A DNA stretch of 64,000 bases from Mallotus nudiflorus (GCA_947683625.1 CANTUR010000680.1:434001-498000); one strand, 5' to 3'; shown: positions 1 through 12,096, counted from the stretch's first letter. A program made the numbers and translations. Notes: generated from the letters alone by a model not told the origin.

Positions 1-470
1 ATTCTTTAGTCCAAAGTGCATCACCTTGTACCAGTAAAGACATTTATGGGTGATGAAGGATGTTTTCTTTTGATCTTCCCTCTTTATTGGTATCTGGTGA
101 TATCCTTGCACTACATCAATAAAATGATATAGTCCGTGGCTAGCAGTGGAGTCTACGAGCTAGTCAATTTTAGGTAGTGGGTAGCTATCCTTAGGATAAG
201 CCCGATTAAGGTCAGTATAATCCACACACATCCTATACTTTTTATTTGATTTCTTGACTAGTACCACATTGGCCATCCATTCTGGATGAGTAACTTGATA
301 AACCTGGCTTCTAAAAAATTCTTTGTTTCCTCAGCGATTATCTTCTGCCTCTTATATGTAAAGGTTCTTTTCTTCTGGATCATTAGCTTCATTGCCAGTT
401 TGATGTTCAAGCTATGACAAGTAACCTGGGGATCTACCCCAGTTATTTCAGATGCCTAAGAGCGAAGTCT
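1..470 (-). pseudogene. Tat-type reverse transcriptase, N-terminal part
   Basis: Minus-strand translation of 235-130 gives the VCVDYTDLNRAYP-like box of retroelement RT, and 120-1 gives a block containing GYHQIPI followed by KVMHFGLKN, equivalent to the conserved MPFGLKNA motif. The catalytic YxDD box lies beyond position 1. The pieces fall in more than one frame and include stops (for example just upstream of the VCVDY box), so this is a pseudogene. RNA-dependent DNA polymerase would be the ancestral role. Confidence 0.8.
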
Positions 471-499
471 TTTGAGTTTCTAGTAAGGACTTCCCTTAT

Positions 500-1210
500 T
501 CCTTACTTGGTGTCATAGTCAAGCTCATTTCCGATCTTTACCACTTTCCTATTAGCAATTTGCAATGTTTTAATGTCATTGACCGGTAGTGGTCTAATGC
601 CTTGTTTCTCTATTTGCAAAATTTCTAGTTGGAAGACCTCTGTCTGAGGCTTTATGGCTATCTGGTAACATTGTATGGCCATATGTTGATCTCCATGGAT
701 AGTGAGAGTTCTGCCCTCGACTGGAATCTTCATAGTTAGGTGTTGGATACTTCTGACTGCATCTACTTCATAAAGCACTAATCATCCTATAATTCCATTA
801 TATGCTAGTGGGAGATCCACCACATTGAATAGGGTTTTAATAACTTTAATTTCTTCATCGTCCTGATTTCCAAATTCTAGATTTAACTCCATAATTCCCA
901 TTGGCTGTATAGTTCCTCTGTAAAAGTAGGTAATGGGATTCTAGATGGCTTTCAGGTTGGTGACAGAGCCTCCCATTGCTTTGTAAGCATTCTAAGACAA
1001 TGAATTGATGTCACTTATGTTATCAACCAATAACCTCTTTACCAAATAATTGTTAATGTATGCATTTATTACCATTGCATTACAGTGGGGATGATGAACA
1101 TGCAAACCATCTTTTGAATTAAATATGATCTCTCTTTTCTTGAAGACTGGCCCTTGTCCACAGCTCTGTTTAGGTTTCTTCTGAATGTTTGCCCCATCAA
1201 TAATCATGTT
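500..1210 (-). pseudogene. Tat-type aspartic protease and protease-RT linker
   Basis: The open stretch 1,207-992 carries the retropepsin-like block in which a small sheet region (NAMVINAYINNYLVKRLLVD) leads into DNISDINSL, where the family normally has DSGSS. The serine and glycine of the DSG triad are therefore changed and the protease is predicted to be inactive. The stretch 778-503 contains HLTMKIPV...IHGDQHMAIQCY, matching the usual Tat segment between protease and RT (threading through a GDQxxAxxCY signature). A frame change separates the two. The role would have been Gag-Pol processing. Confidence 0.75.
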
Positions 1211-1309
1211 AATAATGCCAGCTGGCTCATTCTGAGCTTTCTTTACTTTTGGCCAATCTTATGCATAAGCTTCTAGGTTCCTACTCCCTCTAGATGTGTC
1301 CGTGAAATT

Positions 1310-2310
1310 ATTGAGTTTACCATTCTATACTAGTCTTTCTATGGCATTCTTCAGTTCTTTGCAAGTCTCAGTGTCGTGCCCATATTTTCGATGATACTGG
1401 CAATAATGTCCTCTATCTTGTGTCGATCTCCAGCTTGGACTTATTCTATTTGCTGGGGTAATTCCTACACCATTCTGTCTAACCCACATGAGGATTATGG
1501 ATCTAGAGGTATTTAGAGGTGTGTATCTATTTGCATTTCTTTCAAATCTTTTTACTGGGTTTCTAAATTTTTTTTTTTGGGAAGCTTGCTCATCTGGATC
1601 TTGATCTTTCATCCTTGGCTAGTGGTTTTTCCTCTTCCCTTCGCATCCTTCTATCTTCATCCATTTTTATCATTTTAATTGCAATAGCCATCACCTCCAC
1701 AAAAGTGTCAAGTTCTTTTGTCATTATCTTATCTTTGAGCTTTTGAGTCTAGTACCTTTTTTCAAAGCTTCTATTGCAACTTCATCTATAAGGTTTTAGA
1801 TGTGCCTGGCTACCTTGTCGAATAATTCATGATAACTTCATAGGGATTCATCGACCTCTTATCGACACATCCGAAGATCATCGATGTTTTTGGCATGGGG
1901 ATATTGGTGATGAACCTAGTACAAAACCTTTCTACCAGCTCCTCGAAAGAGGTGACAGAGTTCTCTAGGAGTCGATGGAACCATTTTTGGGTGTTCTTTG
2001 TGAGTGTGCTTGGGAAGACCCTACACATGATTGCATCATTCACATTCTGGAGAAACATTCTTGTTCTAAATGTGGATATGTGGTTGATGGGATCTCCGGT
2101 CTAATCATACTGATCTAGTTGTGGGATTCTAAACTTGGTAGGGATCTCAGTTTGGACTATACTTCTTATGAATGGCATTCTACCTTCCATAATACATTCA
2201 TCTTCTTTCCTTGGTCTCATATGGGCTTTGTGTATAACCTCTTCTACCTTTTTAGTTAATTTTGAGTCATCAAGAGCCAAAATTATTAAACTACATTCCC
2301 CTTCCAATTG
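1310..2310 (-). pseudogene. Tat-type gag polyprotein
   Basis: 2,307-2,101 and 2,058-1,810 are in the same frame, separated only by a TAG at about 2,098-2,100. They read as the retrotransposon gag domain: FRIPQLDQYD, TGDPINHISTFRTRM, then AIMCRVFPSTL, KWFHRL and the FEELVERFCTRF block. A different frame at 1,612-1,325 carries the C-terminal HYCQYHRKYGHDTETC-type H/C cluster followed by KELKNAIERL, typical of Tat gag ends. The single stop and the frameshift make it non-functional. The leader region 2,705-2,472 is open but not recognisable. Confidence 0.85.
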
Positions 2311-2830
2311 TTCACCTTGGGTATCTCTAGGGGTGTCGTGTTGTTGTCCATGTGAGCCAGCCCTAGGTTGCTGCTTTGAACTATGGTGTTCAATTGTTGT
2401 TGCATTAGGGCTATCTGAGCTTAGTTATTTTATATCATTGCTTCCTTGTTGGTTTGGGTGAGGTTGAGTGTTTAGGTTACAATGTTCAGGTTTGGCGTTA
2501 TCACAACTGGTGTATCTATTAAGCTTAGAAAAGGTATGAAAGGTATTAGACGGTGATGGTGTTGCAATAGAGCATAATATAGGAAGTCAATGCCCGAAGT
2601 CAGCCAGCCCTGGGTATTTCCAAGAGGTAAGGGCGTATTTTCAGATGAAGGTCCAACATACTGGAAGGTTGCTGGAAGTACTGCTGTTATGAGAGGTGTT
2701 GACAAATTAATTGGAGGAATGGGTGCTAAGAGGTTAATGTGAGTTTCAAGAGTTGAGATTGGCGATGGGTTGGAAGTAATGGTGCCGATGTCTTAACGTA
2801 GTAGATATACGAATGGCTTTTTTCCAAAAG

Positions 2831-2850
2831 TTCCCATAGACGGTGCCGCT
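2831..2850 (-). other. Primer-binding site
   Basis: The minus strand reads GGCACCGTCTATGGGAA immediately inside the LTR edge. It closely resembles the GGCGCCGTCTGTGGGAA-type PBS common in Tat/Retand elements, with two C:G to T:A differences. It fixes the internal LTR boundary at 2,851. Confidence 0.7.
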
Positions 2851-3235
2851 TGATAACTTATTTTTGAAACTCTTGAGCTTGGTATCCTACAAATGACCAA
2901 CAAAGGGCAAGGTGAGAGGTGGGGAGGATCCCAACAAATACTCAGATGTGTAAGTCAAAAAATTGAGAGAGAATTTAGAGAGAGAAAGCAAGAACAATTA
3001 GAATATGAGAGAATATGATGATTGATAATGACATATATAGGGTCCTATATATAGTCATACTTAGACCTAAAAAGAGTAGGATTTCTCTTGAGATAGGAAT
3101 CATAAACCAAATAGAAGAGTATTCCTTCTTCATCTAGGAATCTTCTTGAGGTAAGGTCCTTTCTTTAAATGAATTGGGCTACCTTCCCCTTCAGAATAAC
3201 CCTCTTCAGGAAACAAAGTTCTTTAATTAAATAGG
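2851..3235 (-). repeat. 5' LTR of the Tat element (outer edge unresolved)
   Basis: The plus-strand edge begins TGATAACTTA at 2,851, the reverse of an LTR end in CA, directly beside the PBS. A TATATATAG box at 3,046-3,054 would be the core promoter in the minus direction, with the transcript entering the leader at about 3,020. The partner LTR is off the window, so the outer edge near 3,235 is only an estimate. Confidence 0.6.
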
Positions 3236-3279
3236 AATATATATATGCAGTATCAGTTAGAATTGTCTTTATTTTATTT

Positions 3280-3490
3280 CCTAATTAAAATTAGGGTTAG
3301 GGTTGGTAGGTTTGTGCCACCCTATAAATATGTAAGCCTTAGAGCTATCTAAGTCATTTTTTGAATTGATAATCAAACTCCTGTTTTCTTCCAATTTTCA
3401 GTATTTCTCTATGTGAATCAATAAATATTGATGTCTATTTCCTAGCATTCTCAGTGAATTAACAGGTTATATAAGGTTTTTTGACAGCCA
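3280..3490 (+). repeat. Possible LTR fragment of another element
   Basis: A plus-oriented TATAAATA box (about 3,323) is followed 90-100 bases later by an AATCAATAAATA polyadenylation-like stretch and then TTGACAGCCATTCGTGCAC. This promoter/terminator spacing is LTR-like. No partner copy, PBS or target duplication was found, so the call is weak. Confidence 0.3.
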
Positions 3491-3499
3491 TTCGTGCAC

Positions 3500-6400
3500 A
3501 AATCAACAATAAAAAACATTATATATATATATATATAGACACACACATATAACCATAAAAAATGTAACAAACATACATAAAAAAGAAGGCTAAAATGACA
3601 CCAAAATGAATATTTTTTTTTCTAACTATAAAGTCAGTTGTTACTTATCTATCAATTGCCTTACATCATGTAGTAAATAAAAGATTGAAAGTGAAATCAA
3701 AGAAGGGTTAAAAAAAATAATCACTTAAAAGCCTATCATTTGAGCAAATTATATAAAATGTGTAACCATGAATAGTATGACAATAGAATTGCATATATTT
3801 ATAAAATTAAAAAAGTGAGCTGCTACCTTGCCAAGTTCTTGGAGCAACTCTAGTTCCTTGGATGTTAATAACTAATAACTTAAAATATTTATTCTCCAAA
3901 AGGAGGAGATTAATTAACTGTTCTTCTTCTTTTTTAATAAAAACAAAAACCTATGAAGCTTTCAAATAATAAAAAATTGAAAGTCACAATTGGAAAACAT
4001 ATTATAATTTTATGAAATTACCTTTATATTGACCTTGATAGGAGTTCCTAATAAAGTATATTCATTTTATTTCCATCTCATGTTAACCTTGATTTGGTAA
4101 AGTCTACTTGTAGTAAAAAGACAAATAAAAGAGATTCAAAATTCACAATTAGAGAATTTTTAGAATTTATAAAAGCATAAAATTAACATCATTCCAGATT
4201 AAAATAACTCTCATTAAACCTTTAAAAATCACAAACCACCATGCAATTTCAACTGCAAAAGCCCAAAAGAAGCACAAAAAAATTATATAAAATAACACAA
4301 AATCATAGAGATCTTTATACTCAATTTTTTTTTAAAAAAAACACACAACAGACCATAGGAACAAAAATATTATAAAAAACAAAACAAAATACATGCACCA
4401 TCACTATTTTGGTAAGAAAGAGAACATTGTAATGCTAAGCCCCAAAAAGAAATGTGCATAAAAAAACAATGCAAATATATAGAGAACCAAATGAAAAAGC
4501 AAAGATGTTGAGACATCAAAGAGAAAGAAAGGAAAAGAGGAAGGAAGGGTTGGAGGTGATTGTGATTTTGGCAAGTGGTAGGGGAATAGTTAGGGGAACA
4601 ACTAAATTGGTTTTTTTTTAATCTAAAGGTCATTTTAGTCATATAATTCAAATGGTGCCATTTTGTTTAAAGGAGAATTTCTTATTAAGCAATAGTAAAA
4701 TTTCAATTCCATGAAATTGAAGTTTGAAATTTGGAGTTCACAATAGTGAACTTTAGATCCATCAATAATATATAGTATACATTTTGACAATAAATAAAAT
4801 GCTTGAAAAATAAATTACAATAAAAATAAATGTTCAAAGTTTGTATAGTTACTAATGTTAATAGAGTTAATGATTGAGAGATTGAGAACCTTGAGATTGA
4901 GTAACAAGATGTGTATATATATAATGCATGATGTAAATGCAAATGCATGCTCATACAAGTATTAAATAAATCTAAGGTACATGCAAAGGATGATGCATGA
5001 TGCAAACAAGGGTTCATTTAATATGATGCAATTCCAAAATTCAAGCAAGAATGGTAGTTATGCAAGTGGGGGTTCAAGCAAAATGCTCCTAAGAGATCTA
5101 GAAAATGATTCACACACATGGTAATGATATGCATCAAGCACATAAGAATCCATGAAATGCATAAATGTAAGAAATAAGGAAGTTGGTTAGTAGAAATAAT
5201 TAATAAGAAAAGAAAAATTGGTTAGAAATAATAATCAAGTGATCAAACAAAACAAAGTTGATTAGAAATAAAAAAGAACCATAAAAATGATGAATAATAC
5301 CTTAGAATATATCAATTTAACAATTAATTATTAATTGATGCTTCTAAGTGCGCAAATTGGACACAAAACCACAAATATGCAAAATATATACATAATAGAG
5401 CCAATATTCACAAATTGGATTCATAATTATCATAAGTCAACCATCAAAGCAAGTAAATATTAATCTATTAGAAGACACAAAAATTACATTTAGATCTATT
5501 GGAAGTACAAATTTAACCATTAATAGCCAACTAGTACTCCTAAGATCATGAAATGTACAAGAAGCACAAATATGTACAAAAAATACACACAAGCTTATAT
5601 AATCACAAATTAGACTCACAAATTATCACAAATTGATCAATAATAACTAAAATATAGGTGTGCACATAATAATCACAACAAATGTTAAGAGATAAACATA
5701 ATTGCACATATTCCACTCAATGTATATACACAATAATTAACATATAGTTTAAGACCCAAAATGCACAAAATTAGGTCAATAAATTAGCATATAATCAACT
5801 AACAATCATTAAATCACAATCAAGAATGAACAAGAAGCAACACAATATTGATCATCAACCAAAAGCTCAAATAAAATCAAAGTAAACAATCAAATGAATA
5901 AGCTTTAAAACCAAAGATAAGTATTAAACAAAATATTTAAAAAATGAAAATAAATTAGAAAATAATAAATTTGATCATCCTAGGATCATTTAGACTTATT
6001 TAACTGATTTATGATCATCATGGAATGTATGTGAGTTATTAGGACCATCATTGGAATCATATCAAAGCAAGGAGTGCATGATTTGGAGGCTTGGACACTA
6101 ATAGCTAGATTTGGGACCTATATAGCTGAATTTCATTGTGGATAGCCAGATTTAGGGCATGGATAGTTAGCCGGCTTTTCATTCTCCAATTTCGGTTATC
6201 CCCTCTAGTGTATAAGTGAAAACTTATGTATTCTTGCATTGAAATTGAAAAGAAAAGGCCCTAAACCAAAGAAATCAAACCCAAGATGAAGAAAAGTCTA
6301 TTTTAGAAAATGTTTAGCCTTAAAGTATGAGATTAAAATCACAAAAAATAAGGATTAAATTAAAGAAAATGGAGATTGAAAGAAAATAGGGTCAAAGAAG

Positions 6401-6750
6401 CACTTTGTTGAGTCTAGGTTGATTTTTAGTTTATTTGATTTTTTTTTTTGGGATTTTAAAGGGATTAAAGAGTCTTTAGGATAGCATTTAGGTTAGAAAT
6501 TACATAGAGATTGAGTAAAGAAAGGTGATAGAAAGAGGGTGGATGAGGAAAGTGTTTATTTTGGCTTATTTTTCTATTTTACTTTTTTTCTCTCTCTCTA
6601 ACTACTTACGACAAAGTTTTCTCTCTTTTATCCTTGGCTCTCCTCCCTATAATGCTTCCTTAAACCTTCTATTTATAAACAAAGGCTTGATGACATAGTT
6701 GTAAATAGTTTACAACTAAAAGGGCTATTATTGCTCACTAAAAGATAAAA
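3500..6750. other. A+T-rich intergenic DNA without a supported gene
   Basis: The stretch includes a short (TA)n run at about 3,520-3,537 and long A-rich, purine-biased segments. Minus-strand ORFs of 60-104 codons here are hydrophobic and low in complexity, with no family resemblance. At about 6,667-6,678 the minus strand shows a good TATAAATAG box followed by pyrimidine-rich leader-like DNA, so an unrecognised minus-strand promoter or LTR may end here. Confidence 0.5.
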
Positions 6751-6752
6751 GT

Positions 6753-8217
6753 TGAAAAGAGTCCTAGAGGGGGGGGGGGGTGAATAGGGCTATCAAATAA
6801 AAATGAGAAATTAAAAGAATTCTTTGCAAGAAGTGAATGGAAGTTGAGAAGGAAGAATGAAGAACACAAAGATTTAAGGAGTTCAGATTTAATAACAATC
6901 CTATGTCTCCACCTAACTTATCCTCAAGTTGTTAGAATTTTTAATCACCCACAATCTTATTCACGAGATTGAGACTACATAAGAGTTTTATGGCTCACTC
7001 TTATAACCTTACAACATGAGTTTCCAAGGCTCACTCAAAAAACCAAAACCCAAGTGTTTCAATGGACAACACTTAAACTAATTCCTTTAGAAATAAATCT
7101 CACTTCCCTTCTAATTTGACCCAAGATTTAAGATGAAGAGGAATTCTATTTGTAACACACACCTAACTCTCACAAGAGTTATACAAATAAAGAATTGTTT
7201 AAGAGAATTTGAGAGCTCAATGAATGCTTAAGAAAGAATGAATGATAAATAAATTTCTTAACTTCCATTCAGCTATATAGGTATTTATACTTAAAAATAT
7301 AGCTTTTGGAGGTGCAAATGATGTGTCCAACATCTATATTTTGAATCAATGAAAGTGATGATGTCAAATAACTATTCATGGATTAAAACCATGATTGGTT
7401 ATCCAAGAAGTTTGAATTTGCCCACACTTTCTTCATAGAAGCTGTAGATATTTGAATTATATTTCCATATCATTTTGAGTCATCCAAATTGGACTTCTTT
7501 AACTTAAGATATGTCCAAAATACTAAGAGCTATGCAATCTGAAATGAAGAATACTATCATACAGCTATATCCAAGTTAAACCCGTGATTTGCTATTGAAT
7601 AAATTTGAATTTGCCCATATTTTCTTTATAAAAGTTTTAGATATTTGTATTTTATTTCCATATCATTTTAATCACCTAATTTGGACTTCTGTAGCTCAGG
7701 TTATGTTCACAATACCAATCTGAAATGCAGAATACTATCAAACAACTATACTTAAGTTGAATCCATGATTTTATCCTAAATAAATTAGAATTTTCCCATA
7801 CTTTCTTCATGAAAGTTTTATATATTTGACTTATATTTCTATATCATTTTGAATCACCTTAAATAGACTTTTGTAACCCAAGATAGGTCCAAAATACTAA
7901 GAGATGTGCAATTTGAGATGGCAGACATATACATGGATTTCGACTCAAAATTTGCATACCCAAATGAACTAGAATTTTGATAAATAAGCCTAATTCAGAG
8001 AGCTCAAGATGTCTATTTCAAATGTGAAGAAGATAACTTTCTCATTATAAAGCTCTAAGGATGCCAAAAGCCAAAGGTCCAATCAACCCAAGATAATCAT
8101 ACTTTATTTTAACTTCCAATAGAGTCCTAACTTATACACACTTAAATAAACGAATTAATTGCTGAAAATTAAGTTTCTTAAGATCAAAATTAAGATTGAT
8201 TATTGCTAAGGTCAACA
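6753..8217 (-). repeat. 3' LTR of the Sirevirus element
   Basis: It matches 14,541-16,022 along its whole length with scattered differences. A minus-strand TATA box (GTATAAATACC) lies at about 7,280-7,291. A 12-G run at 6,769-6,780 is the C-tract near the LTR 3' end. Three imperfect tandem units of about 180-190 bp, marked by TTTGAATTTGCCC near 7,411, 7,603 and 7,785, occupy about 7,346-7,920. Confidence 0.93.
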
Positions 8218-9400
8218 ATCTCCCCTTTTTGATTTTGACAAACTTATTTTGAGTTTGATTTAAAAATAATAAAAAGTAAAGTTTATGATAATATTTGCAA
8301 TAATAATGATTCCAAATGTAATAAAATATATTTCTTTATTTCTCCCCCTACGAATATGGAAATGATAAGAAATATAAATTTATAGATTATTCCCCTTGAT
8401 AAAAAATATAAACAACATAAAATATAGTAAGAGGGACAAAAACATGACATTCTTATGACAAATGTATTAAAAACATAAAATACGATAACATGATAATTTA
8501 AATAAATGTTAGGCAATGTGAGGAAATAATTTCAAACATATATGCATATAGTCCTATTAAAATGCATCACTTCCTATAGGAACAAAGCAAAGATACACCA
8601 AATCTTTATAAAAATATTCATGTCTTATCAAAGATCAGAACAATTCCTAAGAAGATATTCATGCCTTATCAAAGATAAAAACCATTCCTAAGAAGATATT
8701 CATGCCTTATCAATGATAAAAACCATTCCTAAAAGGATATTCAAGTCCTATCAAAGATAAAAATCATTCCTAAGAAGAAATTGTACATGAATTATGTATG
8801 TATAAACACAATAATAAAATATTATATACATGTATAGTATCAAATAACAAACTCAAATATATTTCTCCCCCTTTTTCAAAAGCAAAAAGAAAAGAGAGAT
8901 ATAAAGGGAAAATGAAAAACAAAGATACTCAAAATCTTTATAAAATCTATGTCATACATAAAGTAAGCAAAATAAGGTCTTTTGTAACATATGATGAACG
9001 ACAAAATTAGCCATAATGTTAATATGCATGCAAAAATTGTAAAAAATTTTCTCCCCCTACATCAAACAAAAATATAATATGTCACTAACATAAACACATT
9101 TTTTAAGGGAGTTTTAAAATTAAAAATAAACTAAGTACACATGTTAAAAAAATTTATTAGGTACACATGCAAACTTAAATTATTTCTCCTCATTTAATAA
9201 AATGCAAAAGGAAATTTAAAAGATAAACCAAATATAAGCTGACGACAAAAAAAAAATTTAAGATCAAAATCAAAATATTTATCAATTAAAAAAATCAATA
9301 AGCACAACATGATTTCACATGAAAATAGTTCAACCATCAATTAAATATAAAATCAAGATAAACTACAACTATCAATTATGCCAAGTTCATGCTCAATGAA
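8218..9400 (-). other. Sirevirus 3' untranslated region with multiple polypurine tracts
   Basis: The primary PPT abuts the LTR (minus strand AAAAAGGGGAGA, about 8,218-8,231). Further minus-strand purine tracts of the form GGGGGAGAAA occur at 8,340-8,350, 8,862-8,877 and 9,047-9,060, with a degenerate one at about 9,182-9,190. Repeated PPTs upstream of the 3' LTR are a known Sirevirus feature. No envelope-like ORF is recognisable; the short ORFs here are lysine/asparagine-rich noise. Confidence 0.75.
8614..8777. repeat. 41-bp tandem repeat, four copies
   Basis: Units start at 8,614, 8,655, 8,696 and 8,737, an exact 41-base spacing, each reading ATATTCATGCCTTATCAAAG-like and ending near ATTCCTAAGAAG. 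The two middle units are the most alike. The array lies within the 3' untranslated region of the Sirevirus element, between two purine tracts. Confidence 0.9.
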
Positions 9401-9406
9401 ATTTAA

Positions 9407-9829
9407 TCACTCTTCATTGAGAGGTTTGGTGAAGATATCTGTAATTTGATTATTTGTATCAAAAAATTCAAGTGAGTTATCACCAATTTGAACATGATCA
9501 CGTAAGAAATGATGTCTAATGTCTATATGCTTAGTTCTAGAATGTTGAATGGGATTTTTGCTAAGGTTGATAGCACTTGTATTATCACATTTAATTAGAT
9601 TGTGATTAAGTTTTACACCATAGTCTAACAATTGTTGTTTTTTCCATAAAACTTGTGAACAACAAACACTTGTTGCAATATATTCATCTTTAATAGTGGA
9701 CAAGGCAACCAAAACTTGTTTCTTGCTAAAATAAGAAACTAAACATTGTTCTAAAACTTGACAAGTTCCAGAAGTGCTTTTTCTATCTATTAAACTACCA
9801 GCAAAGTCTACATCAGAATAACTAATCAA
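9407..9829 (-). pseudogene. Copia RNase H domain
   Basis: A 140-codon open stretch has the Ty1/copia RNase H wording: SDVDFAGS, DRKSTSGTC, a serine/lysine SKKQ block, ALSTIKDEYIA, KCDNTSAI, HIDIRHHFLRD and the C-terminal TKPL. The first acidic residue (SDVDFAG) and the KCDN aspartate are present. The TEAEY motif reads IKDEY, so the glutamate region is altered. The domain is cut from RT by a stop and frame change near 9,840-10,015. It would have removed the RNA strand during reverse transcription. Confidence 0.9.
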
Positions 9830-10015
9830 GTCAAAGGATTAACTCTTAGGATACCAAAGTCCTAAATACATTGTACCATAAAGATATTTGAAAATTCTTT
9901 TAATAGCATTCAAATAAGACTCTCTAGGACTTAATTGAAATCTAGCACATAAACAAGTAGGAAACATAATATCAGGTCTACTATCAATTAAATAAAGAAG
10001 AGATCTAATCATACC

Positions 10016-10864
10016 TCAAAATTGTTTTTCATCAATCGGTTTGCCATTCTCATCTTTGTTAAGTTTGGTTGTGGTGCTCATTGGAGTTTTACTTTTCTTA
10101 GCTCCATCTATGCCAAACATCTTAAGAACATCTCTTGCATACTTGGTTTGATTGATGAAAATCCTATTTTTGCATTGCTTGATTTGTAATCTAAGAAAGA
10201 ATTTGAGTTCACCCATTATACTAATCTCAAATTCTCCTTGCATTAAATTAGAGAATTCCTCACATAAGCAATGGTTAGTAGCATATAAAATAATGTTATC
10301 AACATATATTTGAACAATTAATAAATCATACTTGGATTTCTTTATGAAAAGAGTTGTATCAACTTTCCCTTTAGAGAAACCTTTCTCTAATATAAAGTTG
10401 TTCAATCTTTCATACCAAGCTCTAGGAGCTTGTTTCAATCCATATAATGCTTTGGAAAGTTTGAATACATGATTTGGAAAATTAAAGCTTTTAAAACCTG
10501 GAGATTGTTCAACATACACCTCTTCTTCAATAAAACCATTGAAAAATGCACTTTTAACATCCATTTGATAAATTTTAAAATCCATGAATGATGCAAATGC
10601 AAGTAGCATCCTAATAGCTTTAAACCTTACAATAGAGGCAAAGGTTTCATCATAATCAGTGCCTTCCTTTTGATTATAACCTTTAGTTACTAGTCTAGCT
10701 TTATTCCTAGTTATGACACCTTGGTCATTCATCTTATTTCTAAACACCCATTTGGTGCCTATAATAGGATGATATTTAGGCCTAGGAACCAAAATCCAAA
10801 CCTTGTTTCTCTCAAATTGATTTAACTCTTCTTGTATAGCAAGGACCCAAAATTCATCACTCAA
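10016..10864 (-). pseudogene. Copia reverse transcriptase with YVDD changed to YVDN
   Basis: A 282-codon open stretch covers nearly the whole copia RT: KWVFRNKMNDQG, NKARLVTKGYNQKEG, DYDETFASIVR, QMDVKSAFFNG, a Y-G-L-K-Q-A-P-R-A-W block and the catalytic box. That box reads IYVDNIILYAT; the second catalytic aspartate codon (10,295-10,297) is AAC where GAC is expected. The later GLQIKQ motif reads LRLQIKQ. Even with this long open frame the enzyme is predicted to be inactive. It is downstream of integrase on the minus strand, the diagnostic copia order. Confidence 0.95.
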
Positions 10865-10999
10865 AGCATCATTAACATTTTTTGGTTTAATTTGAGAAAT
10901 AAAAGCTAAATTAACAATAGACTTTAATTGAGATATAGTAGTTACCCCTTTTTTAGTGTCACATATAATGAGGTCTTGAGGGTGAGCTTTCTTGAATTG

Positions 11000-12001
11000 T
11001 CAATCCTTTAAAAGTTCATCCTTTAAGGTAGGTTGAGATGTCTCCTTATTTTCCTCCTTGCTTAGATCTTCAAGTTCTAAAGGCTTACTAGCATTTTCTT
11101 CTTGTGTTTCTATAATCTCATTGTCACTTATAAGATCATTAACACTACAAACATCCTTTCTAGGATCAAGTGAGTTTGATTCATAAAATACCATATGCAT
11201 TGACTCTTAACTACTAGAGTTCTTTTATTAAAGACCTTATATGCTTTACTAGAAACAGAATAGCTTATGAAAATTTATTCATCGACTTTAGAATCAAATT
11301 TCCCAAGATTGTCCTTATTATTCAATATAAAGCACTTGCATCCAAATACTCTTAGATATGAGATTTTAGATTTTTTTTATTATTCTATAGCTCATAAGAT
11401 GTTTTATTTAAAATTGGTCTTTTGAAAACTTGGTTTGAAATATAACAAGATGTGTTAACGACTTCCATCCAAAAGTATAGAGGCAAATTATACTCATGAA
11501 GCATTGTTATAGTCATTTCCATAAGAATTCTATTTTTCCTTTCAACTACCCCATTTCGTTGAGGAGTTTTAGGAGATGAAAATGTATAAGAAATACCATT
11601 TTCATTATAATAGTTTTTGAAAAATTCATTTTCAAATTCAGTTCCATGATCACTTCTAATAAAAAAATATAAAAGCCTTTTTCTTTTTAAACTCTTTTTG
11701 CAAACTTTTCAAAAGCTTTAAATGCATCATTCTCATGAGCAAGGAAACATAACCATGTAAATCTAGAGTAATCATCAACAAATACATATATATAGTGCAT
11801 TCCACTGAGACTAGCATCTCTAGTTGGTCCAAAAAAATTAATATGTATAAGTTCAAGTGGCCTAGAGGTGGACACTATATTTTTTAGCTTAAATGAGGAC
11901 TTGGATTGTTTTTCCTTTTGGTAAGCATCACAAGGTTTATTCTTAGTGAATTCAAGCTTAGGTAAACCAATCATAAGTTCATGTTTACAAAGATCATTCA
12001 A
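11000..12001 (-). pseudogene. Copia integrase (core partly readable)
   Basis: 12,001-11,687 reads through HELMIGLPKLEF, CDAYQKEKQSKSSF, RPLELIHINFFGP, YVFVDDYSRFTWL and ENDAFKAF, the GAG-pre-integrase tail and integrase core. The first catalytic acid of the DDE triad (normally HxDLFGP) is Asn in HINFFGP, codon 11,837-11,839. Downstream (11,650-11,000) the frame shifts repeatedly, though the C-terminal integrase end and an acidic serine/glutamate linker (11,200-11,000) toward RT can be followed. The integrase is non-functional. Confidence 0.88.
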
Positions 12002-12096
12002 AAGCTCAAAATTTGCATGTCCTAACCTTCTATATCATGTCCATGTGTCATGGGAGATAGACACTAAGCATTTTATGTCTTTGTTATCAATTTTAT

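Larger units (their letters stand above)
1..3235 (-). mobile_element. Ty3/gypsy Tat-lineage retrotransposon, 5' part, truncated by window edge
   Basis: Read on the minus strand the order is LTR (from 2,851), PBS (about 2,831-2,850), gag (about 2,310-1,310), protease region (about 1,210-500) and reverse transcriptase (470 to 1). The rest of pol and the 3' LTR lie outside the window. The gag N-terminal block, the CX2C-like H/C cluster, the short protease with a degenerate DSG motif and the RT wording all fit the Tat branch of plant Ty3/gypsy elements (Tat/Retand/Ogre). Several frame changes and stops show that it is not functional. The lineage call rests on family knowledge and was not checked by a search. 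Confidence 0.85.

Noticed and set aside
4370..5619. Minus-strand ORFs of 60-104 codons (for example 4,370-4,651 and 4,703-5,017)
   Set aside because: Hydrophobic, Phe/Ser/Leu-rich products of purine-rich plus-strand DNA; no motif and no promoter support.
6769..6780. 12-G run as a possible quadruplex or assembly error
   Set aside because: The other LTR has a 9-G run at the same site, so it is a normal C-tract of this LTR with length drift.
8614..8777. Regular repeats considered as a CRISPR-like array
   Set aside because: The units are directly adjacent with no unique spacers, inside a plant retrotransposon.
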